From Gammaproteobacteria bacterium UBA6968 (GTDB lineage Bacteria; Pseudomonadota; Gammaproteobacteria; Pseudomonadales; Azotimanducaceae), in the NCBI GenBank assembly GCA_002450255.1, contig DJYW01000118.1:1-5368 (forward strand): a stretch of DNA of 5,368 bases. Reading direction: 5' to 3'. A program made the translations under genes and the position numbers. Position 1 is the stretch's first letter, and each line of letters starts with the position of its first letter. This document shows positions 1-3,881 of this stretch, in pieces. The notes beneath the pieces are model-generated. The model searched no databases, had not been told where the DNA came from, and saw nothing but the letters and a program-made list of their open reading frames with translations.

Positions 1-29
1 TATGGGTTCAACTCCCGCCGCCTCTACCA
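1..29 (+). ncRNA. ssrA: 3' end of tmRNA (ssrA), partial, or its att-site copy
   Basis: Bases 4-16 read GGG, then the T-loop TTCAACT (7-13), then CCC. A seven-base acceptor strand follows (19-25), then discriminator A26 and an encoded CCA (27-29). The TTCAACT-CCCGCC block ahead of a C/T-rich acceptor and ACCA is characteristic of bacterial tmRNA, which rescues stalled ribosomes together with SmpB; ordinary tRNAs more often have TTCGAAT or TTCAAAT. The 5' part lies outside the window. Oddity: only three T-stem pairs are canonical (4-6 with 14-16). T3-G17 is a wobble and A2-C18 a mismatch, so this may be a recombined attachment-site copy rather than the intact gene. A tRNA 3' end cannot be formally excluded. 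Confidence 0.6.
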
Positions 30-41
30 TATTTGCAGTAC

Positions 42-68
42 TGCTATAACTTTTAACAGGTTATGGCA
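42..68. repeat. inverted repeat just downstream of the tmRNA end
   Basis: TGCTATAAC (42-50) and GTTATGGCA (60-68) form a nine-pair stem with one G-T wobble around a nine-base loop. A perfect ten-base palindrome, GCAGTACTGC (35-44), overlaps its left side, so two alternative foldings are possible. It starts 13 bases after the encoded CCA, where an ssrA terminator would be expected, but no T-run follows the right arm. It could be a weak terminator or a protein-binding site next to an attachment core. Confidence 0.4.
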
Positions 69-137
69 ACTCCACTTAAACACCTACTAACCAAACCTGT
101 CGCTTGATTTAGTGTAGTAAATATTTCAAAGACCTAT

Positions 138-195
138 CGGTTTCCATCAAACGGTTTCTCAAGGTGATAGTGATGCAGTCGCAGTGAACGGTTTC
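138..195 (+). repeat. three direct copies of CGGTTTC
   Basis: CGGTTTC occurs at 138-144, 152-158 and 189-195. The last two extend to the ten-base AACGGTTTCT (150-159 and 187-196). The copies lie in non-coding DNA between the tmRNA end and the oxygenase stop codon. Short same-orientation repeats beside a tRNA or tmRNA terminus can be arm-type sites for a tyrosine recombinase, but no recombinase is present here. The function is unknown. Confidence 0.45.
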
Positions 196-232
196 TGGTG
201 CCAAAACTTCTTCGCTTGGTAAGGCCCAAAGC

Positions 233-1309
233 CTACTTAATATCTAGGATAGCTCGCTCATTACGACCCAACCGCGCATAAACGTCTTTGTCGATTGCAG
301 TGGGAACATCGGTAGAAGCTGGAATTTCCGAGCGACCAAAGAAACAATGCTGAGCTCGCCTCAATTTGCTCGTGCAATTCTGCGTGCCGCTGTGCCATAG
401 ATGTGCGTTATAAACAAAGCAGCAGCCAGCATCGCCGGTCAGCTTTATTTCGCCTTCTACGACCTCATTGAGATCTCGAGGCTGACCGTCAACTAAATCG
501 CCAGTCGGGTGCAAACCGGAACGGTGCGTTCCGGGGACTACGCGTGTCGCGCCATTGCTGGTGGTAAATTCGTCGATCATCCAAACCGCATTAACCACCA
601 AGGGTTTGCCTTTTACACCCCATAGAAAATCTGCGTGGATGCCTTGGTGACCATAGCCTGGTAGCGCGCAATGATAATTGGACCCAATAAACTTAAAGTG
701 GATACCAAGGATATGCCGAACAGCGGCGAGCAACCGGGGATGCAAAAAAAGCGTGTCCAACAAACCATCGCTATTTATGGGTTTAACCACAATATCTACT
801 AGCCTGCCTATACCTATCGATCCCACGTTCTCAGGTTTGCCCCCATCCTGCTCTATCGCGCTGTCATAACGACGACGCATAGCCACCAGTTGCTCTTCAT
901 TCAACAGCGGCCCAAGGTTGAGATAGCCCTCCTGATCAAGTTTGTTCTTCTCAGATGGAGACAAGACTGTATTGTGCTCATCCCGCAGTCCTAGGCTCTC
1001 TAGCGCTAACTCAATCTCTGTAAGCGGCAGACGATTTGCATCCTTACGCAAAAATGGTTCCATAAGTTCAACAACATCGGCGGCATCCGCACCTATATCG
1101 GCTCTAAAATTTGTTAAGGCTTGCAGACGGCCCTCGTTAGTATCAGCTGCGTTCCAAATCGCGGTGGCGGCCTTACACCTCTCGTAGCGTAGGCGACGCG
1201 ACTCTAAGCTCAGTTTTTGCTGGTCATATCGAAGCACAGCAAGGTCTTTAGGCAGTGCTTCAATTTGAGCAGCGTCAAAGTAACTCAACACTTCTTCGTC
1301 TATATCCAT
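233..1309 (-). CDS. phytanoyl-CoA dioxygenase (PhyH) family Fe(II)/2-oxoglutarate oxygenase
   Basis: A 358-residue cytosolic protein with no signal peptide or membrane segment. The C-terminal two thirds (about 115-345) carry the PhyH-type double-stranded beta-helix. The iron ligands are H225 and D227 (HADFLWG) and H306 (LWHSGTQN). R317, eleven residues past H306, fits the 2-oxoglutarate-binding arginine. The family couples 2-oxoglutarate decarboxylation to hydroxylation (or sometimes halogenation) of lipid-like or specialised metabolites; the substrate cannot be read here. The first 110 or so residues are charged, apparently helical and match no domain I recognise. They make the protein longer than a typical PhyH enzyme of about 280 residues. 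The ATG at 1309 has GGGAA seven bases upstream, a weak but placed ribosome site. The gene stands alone on the minus strand, divergent from the isomerase, with no T-tract terminator after its TAG. Confidence 0.88.
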   Translation of the reverse strand: MDIDEEVLSYFDAAQIEALPKDLAVLRYDQQKLSLESRRLRYERCKAATAIWNAADTNEGRLQALTNFRADIGADAADVVELMEPFLRKDANRLPLTEIELALESLGLRDEHNTVLSPSEKNKLDQEGYLNLGPLLNEEQLVAMRRRYDSAIEQDGGKPENVGSIGIGRLVDIVVKPINSDGLLDTLFLHPRLLAAVRHILGIHFKFIGSNYHCALPGYGHQGIHADFLWGVKGKPLVVNAVWMIDEFTTSNGATRVVPGTHRSGLHPTGDLVDGQPRDLNEVVEGEIKLTGDAGCCFVYNAHLWHSGTQNCTSKLRRAQHCFFGRSEIPASTDVPTAIDKDVYARLGRNERAILDIK

Positions 1310-1463
1310 AGGTTTGTTCCCATAACCGCCATAATTTCCAACGGCAATTTCTCTCGGACTCTGCGTGCACCGATGCGCTCTGAGCGATTAACACCTATGC
1401 TAGAGAACGGATAGTTTGAATACCGCCCAATCCCCGAGGCCGCATTAAGTACAGAATTATTGA

Positions 1464-1491
1464 TTTATATTTTTAACGCAAAATTATGCAA
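1464..1491 (-). promoter_or_regulatory. candidate promoter for the oxygenase gene
   Basis: On the minus strand TTGCAT (1491-1486) and TATAAA (1469-1464) are separated by 16 bases, inside the most AT-rich part of the spacer. The -10 is good (five of six), the -35 poor (three of six). A start near 1456 would leave a leader of about 150 bases before the ATG at 1309. The nested inverted repeat at 1493-1531 lies directly upstream, where a regulator could bind. This is consensus matching only. Confidence 0.22.
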
Positions 1492-1492
1492 C

Positions 1493-1531
1493 TTTCGGTT
1501 TGGATAAAGACGGGGTGTCCCGCAACCGAAA
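1493..1531. repeat. nested inverted repeat (TTTCGGTT ... AACCGAAA)
   Basis: TTTCGGTT (1493-1500) and AACCGAAA (1524-1531) are perfect eight-base inverted arms. Inside them CGGG (1511-1514) and CCCG (1519-1522) form a second perfect stem with a GTGT loop. Ten unpaired bases lie on the left between the two stems and one on the right. No T-run follows on either strand, so it is not a standard terminator. It may be an operator for the minus-strand oxygenase or part of a structured RNA. Confidence 0.5.
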
Positions 1532-1812
1532 CTATTCTTACTCGGAGATCAATATACCAGTGAATTCATTAGCGATATCAGACGGATCAGTGTGGCTGTC
1601 GACCTATAGAGAGTTGGAAGCGGCCCTCATAGGATGGTCAAGTTCAGATACGTTTACGTCTCGAGGGTGAGCCCAATCACGATCGCGTGGTCGCGTATGC
1701 CTGTTTCTGTCCTTTGAATTTAGTAATCTAACGTAACGCAAAATCAGTTTTTAATGTAGCGTCGATGGAGCTTAAAGCCGTTTGGGGCAACTGGTTTCAA
1801 AAAACACACGCG

Positions 1813-1830
1813 CGAGTCGATTACGATTCG
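1813..1830. repeat. inverted repeat upstream of the isomerase gene
   Basis: CGAGTCG (1813-1819) and CGATTCG (1824-1830) pair over seven positions, one a G-T wobble, around the four-base loop ATTA. It is the first of three short inverted repeats within about 115 bases ahead of the isomerase gene. It could be an operator half-site pair or a leader hairpin. Confidence 0.35.
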
Positions 1831-1836
1831 AGAAGC

Positions 1837-1857
1837 ATGTTGCTTTAACCGCAACAT
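1837..1857. promoter_or_regulatory. perfect 7-7-7 inverted repeat, candidate operator
   Basis: ATGTTGC (1837-1843) and GCAACAT (1851-1857) are exact inverted arms around a seven-base centre. The 21-base size and dyad symmetry suit a dimeric transcription factor. Its centre is about 135 bases upstream of the isomerase ATG. No regulator gene is in the window, so the binding protein is unknown. It could equally be an RNA hairpin in a long leader. Confidence 0.4.
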
Positions 1858-1898
1858 AAAAGGCTGCATAGGGAAAAGGGGCGTTAGGGAGAGGTCGA

Positions 1899-1991
1899 AT
1901 GACGACCGGCTATCTGGCCAGAGATAGGCTAAGCTTTCACGTTGACAAAAAAGACTGCGTAACCCAAACGAAGAGAAACAATGCCGCCTAA
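1899..1991 (+). CDS. candidate 30-codon upstream reading frame overlapping the isomerase start
   Basis: ATG at 1899 is preceded by a purine-rich GGGAGAGG (1887-1894), a better Shine-Dalgarno match than the one in front of the isomerase. The frame runs 30 codons (begins MTTGYLARDRLSFHVDKKDC) and ends at TAA 1989-1991. It therefore overlaps the first 11 bases of the isomerase gene, whose ATG is at 1981, in another frame. This geometry is typical of translational coupling or a regulatory upstream peptide. The peptide is charged and hydrophilic, with no signal or membrane segment and no recognised family. It may be a chance frame: it is short, and a transcription start downstream of 1899 would remove it. 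Confidence 0.3.
   Translation: MTTGYLARDRLSFHVDKKDCVTQTKRNNAA
1910..1927. promoter_or_regulatory. inverted repeat CTATCT-N6-AGATAG, candidate operator
   Basis: CTATCT (1910-1915) and AGATAG (1922-1927) are exact arms around GGCCAG; the centre also contains the eight-base palindrome CTGGCCAG (1914-1921). It lies 53 bases before the isomerase ATG, inside the small upstream reading frame. The same bases show GG (1916-1917), ten bases, then GC (1928-1929), the spacing of a sigma-54 -24/-12 promoter. The -12 half (AGGC rather than TTGC) is poor, so a regulator site or leader hairpin is at least as likely. Confidence 0.33.
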
Positions 1992-2658
1992 ATCAATAGA
2001 TTTTTATTTCGACTATATTTCTCCCTATGCATATTTTGCATGGCGAAATCTCACCGCCCTCGCTAAACAATACGACTGTCCGCTCTATGCGCACCCGGTG
2101 GTGTTTGGAAAGCTGCTGGATAAATGGGGGCAGTTGGGTCCGGCCGAGATACCGCCTAAAAGAAAATGGTTACAGCAATATTGCTATCGGTACGCGGCAA
2201 TTAACGGGTTTGAATACAATCCGCCAAAATTTCATCCTTTCAATCCGCTGTCTGCTTTAAGAATGTCATTAAAGGAAGTTAGCGGTGATGACCAGCATCA
2301 GGTCATTGACACAATATTCGCAGCCGGATGGAGTCGGGGTGAAGATCTAGGCGACTTGCCTACGCTCATTTCTCTCGTTGAAGAGCGAGCGATCGACGGC
2401 GAACATCTTAGTCAGCAAATCGCCAGACCAAATGTAAAACAATTGCTAGTCAATGAAACGAACATGGCAATCGAATTAGGAGTTTTTGGCGTGCCTTCCA
2501 TGATCATCGATGGACTTTTATTTTGGGGTAACGATCAAATGGCGCACATTGAACTATTGCTAGCAGGCAAAGATCCCTTAGATAGCAAACAGCTCGATAC
2601 ACCGGAAAGACCCAGAGCAATTGACCGCAGGGCCTTCAAAAACCGAGGTCAGGATTAA
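1981..2658 (+). CDS. 2-hydroxychromene-2-carboxylate isomerase family protein (DsbA/kappa-GST fold)
   Basis: A 225-residue soluble protein of normal length for the family. It opens with the diagnostic DFYFDYISPYAYFAW block (7-21), where S14 of SPYAY corresponds to the glutathione-activating serine of NahD and kappa-class glutathione transferases. HPFNPLSALR (85-94) is a typical helical-insert motif. GVFGVPSMIIDG (167-178) supplies the cis-proline (P172) of the thioredoxin fold. There is no CxxC, so it is not a disulfide oxidoreductase. NahD uses glutathione to isomerise 2-hydroxychromene-2-carboxylate in naphthalene breakdown. No other naphthalene gene is nearby, so here the true substrate may differ. 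The ATG at 1981 follows a weak AAGAG site at 1971-1975, and an in-frame stop at 1960-1962 rules out much extension. It is convergent with the alpha/beta hydrolase across a 64-base gap. Confidence 0.92.
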   Translation: MPPKSIDFYFDYISPYAYFAWRNLTALAKQYDCPLYAHPVVFGKLLDKWGQLGPAEIPPKRKWLQQYCYRYAAINGFEYNPPKFHPFNPLSALRMSLKEVSGDDQHQVIDTIFAAGWSRGEDLGDLPTLISLVEERAIDGEHLSQQIARPNVKQLLVNETNMAIELGVFGVPSMIIDGLLFWGNDQMAHIELLLAGKDPLDSKQLDTPERPRAIDRRAFKNRGQD

Positions 2659-2665
2659 AAAGCGA

Positions 2666-2687
2666 GTGGTTCGACCAGCCTCTACCA
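2666..2687 (+). repeat. imperfect copy of the tmRNA 3' end (possible att site)
   Basis: GCCTCTACCA (2678-2687) is identical to the last ten bases of the tmRNA-like terminus (20-29), in the same orientation. Just before it, GGTTCGAC (2668-2675) matches GGTTCAAC (5-12) in seven of eight bases, with about five bases missing between the two blocks. It lies between the convergent stop codons of the isomerase and the hydrolase, where insertion would do no harm. No proper T-stem forms here, so it is not a functional RNA end. It may be a degenerate att copy bounding a small inserted segment, or chance. Confidence 0.35.
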
Positions 2688-2722
2688 AGCTGCTGAGCGA
2701 CAATTCATTTTTGAGGTGGAGA

Positions 2723-3661
2723 CTACGCCTCTGACTGATGATATTCGGGAACAGCGGAGCCGGAGATGAATGCTTTAATCATGTCGTTTACCGCTTGGGG
2801 TTGCTCTTGTTGTACCCAATGGGAAACGCCAGACAAATAGCGCACGGTAAGATGCTTTACATATTGATCCGTGCTGAAAGTCGTCGATTTTTCCAGGAAA
2901 TAATCTTCTTCTCCCCAGATTAGCAGTGTTTCGACTTGCATCGGCTCAAATATTTGGGGCCGATGCCCTCCAAAATCCTCTCGAGATCCGTAGCGCATTG
3001 CCGCTCGATAAAAATTCAACATGGCCCTCATCGCACCGGGCTGTGACGCATTGCGCTTAAAAACATCCACAACCTCAGTTGGAAACGCGGACTCCTTTGC
3101 CACCGTTATCCGGAAAATTTCAGCAATGGCCCGCGCGTCACGAAAGGTATAGAGAAATTCTACTAACCAAGGTACTTGAAAAAAAAGCACATACAGGCTT
3201 TTCTTAAACTGTGCCCAACCAAATGCATCCGCGTAAGCACGAGGATGCGGGCAGTTGCAAACAATCAGTCTGGTTAAGGGCAACCGTTTACCGATTGCAA
3301 ATGCCCAAGCAATGATCCCACCCCAATCGTGTCCGATAAGTGTCACTTTAGACTTATTGCTTGCCTCGATAAGTCGGACAACATCTTCTATCAATTCGGT
3401 TATCGCATAATCTTTGACTGCTGCCGGACGCGAGCTATACCCATAACCTCGCAAATTTGGCGCCCACGCAGTGAATCCCAAATCTGCGAGCATCGGCAGC
3501 TGATGCCGCCATGAGAAACTGTGTTCTGGAAATCCGTGCAGACACAGCGCCAGTTCTTCGCCGTCACCGCAATGATCAACCTCGAAGGTCAAACCATCTC
3601 TGACTGCTACCATGGAGGTTTGGATCCGCGAATCCTGCAGGCTATCTGGAACGATTGTCAC
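2723..3661 (-). CDS. alpha/beta hydrolase, epoxide hydrolase type
   Basis: A 312-residue soluble alpha/beta-hydrolase with an intact triad. D112 in GHDWGG (110-115) is the nucleophile, D253 in WGEEDYF (249-255) the acid, and H281 in SHWVQQE (280-286) the base. HGFPE (42-46) is the oxyanion-hole HGxP motif. In the cap, Y157 (YVLFFQ) and Y218 (NFYRA) align by motif with the two epoxide-opening tyrosines of soluble epoxide hydrolases. This favours hydrolysis of an epoxide to a diol over dehalogenation; the substrate is unknown. The frame is closed by TAA just upstream, so the longest start is GTG at 3661, with AGAAGAGA about eight bases before it. ATG at 3613 (residue 17) would give a family-like N terminus but has no ribosome site. 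It lies 220 bases downstream of the aldehyde dehydrogenase on the same strand, so co-transcription is possible. No T-tract terminator is visible after its stop. Confidence 0.92.
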   Translation of the reverse strand: MTIVPDSLQDSRIQTSMVAVRDGLTFEVDHCGDGEELALCLHGFPEHSFSWRHQLPMLADLGFTAWAPNLRGYGYSSRPAAVKDYAITELIEDVVRLIEASNKSKVTLIGHDWGGIIAWAFAIGKRLPLTRLIVCNCPHPRAYADAFGWAQFKKSLYVLFFQVPWLVEFLYTFRDARAIAEIFRITVAKESAFPTEVVDVFKRNASQPGAMRAMLNFYRAAMRYGSREDFGGHRPQIFEPMQVETLLIWGEEDYFLEKSTTFSTDQYVKHLTVRYLSGVSHWVQQEQPQAVNDMIKAFISGSAVPEYHQSEA

Positions 3662-3824
3662 TTGTTAAATCTCTTCTTGCGTTCAATCGATGATCGCTAC
3701 ACTTTACCGCTTGGAACTCAAAATCGATATGGCGCGTTTAATCTTAAGCTCGAATCGGATCGGCCGAAGTAATTAAGCTTGGCGCGCGGTACCTTAATGG
3801 TCGGTTGCAGAGCTTTAGAGGCCC

Positions 3825-3852
3825 GCAACAGCTTGGGAAACCAAGCCGTTGC
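3825..3852. repeat. strong hairpin between the hydrolase and aldehyde dehydrogenase genes
   Basis: GCTTGG (3831-3836) and CCAAGC (3841-3846) enclose the loop GAAA. Beyond one A-C mismatch, GCAAC (3825-3829) and GTTGC (3848-3852) extend the stem to eleven pairs. It lies 29 bases past the aldehyde dehydrogenase stop on that gene's side. Neither strand has a following T-run, so it is not a classical intrinsic terminator; it may act as an mRNA-end stabiliser or processing hairpin. The GNRA-type GAAA loop would exist only in a plus-strand transcript, which has no known gene here. The rest of the 220-base spacer (3662-3881) shows no gene. Confidence 0.5.
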
Positions 3853-3881
3853 ATTCTAATCGCCAAACAGATGGCTCGCTT

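Larger units (their letters stand above)
1310..1980. other. 671-base divergent intergenic region, no large gene
   Basis: This spacer separates the start of the minus-strand oxygenase from the plus-strand isomerase. No reading frame longer than about 30 codons looks credible. It holds an AT-rich stretch (about 1455-1490), a nested inverted repeat (1493-1531), an 11-base direct repeat TAACGCAAAAT (1474-1484 and 1734-1744), and a run of inverted repeats at 1813-1927. It also holds a purine-rich, G-run block (1871-1894) that supplies a ribosome binding site for a small reading frame. It presumably contains the promoters of both flanking genes. Its length is unusual for a spacer between two enzyme genes and could hide a small RNA, a structured leader or a decayed gene. 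Confidence 0.7.

Noticed and set aside
942..1187. Plus-strand frames opposite the oxygenase gene
   Set aside because: Antisense shadows of a well-supported coding region, with no ribosome sites or domains.
1486..1563. A 25-codon plus-strand frame from ATG 1486
   Set aside because: No ribosome binding site, it spans the nested inverted repeat, and it shows no recognisable protein features.
1634..1717. A 27-codon plus-strand frame from ATG 1634
   Set aside because: Weak initiation context and no recognisable protein; likely a chance frame.
1871..1894. G-quadruplex in the isomerase leader
   Set aside because: Only three runs of three or more G plus a GG pair; not enough for a standard three-tetrad motif, and better explained as a purine-rich ribosome site.
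1942..1970. Perfect -35 box TTGACA at 1942-1947 ahead of the isomerase gene
   Set aside because: No acceptable -10 follows at 16-18 bases (the sequence there is CAAACG-like), so it was not called a promoter.
2713..2731. GAGGTG/CGCCTC hairpin at the hydrolase stop codon as a terminator
   Set aside because: Only six pairs with a wobble, and no T-run follows on either strand; the run of T lies on the wrong side.
3774..3792. Restriction-site-like string (AAGCTT, GCGCGC, GGTACC) suggesting vector DNA
   Set aside because: The sites are few and separated by ordinary sequence; no vector backbone is recognisable around them.
3739..3849. A short minus-strand frame starting inside the 3825-3852 hairpin
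   Set aside because: No ribosome site, its start lies in a strong stem, and its composition is not protein-like.
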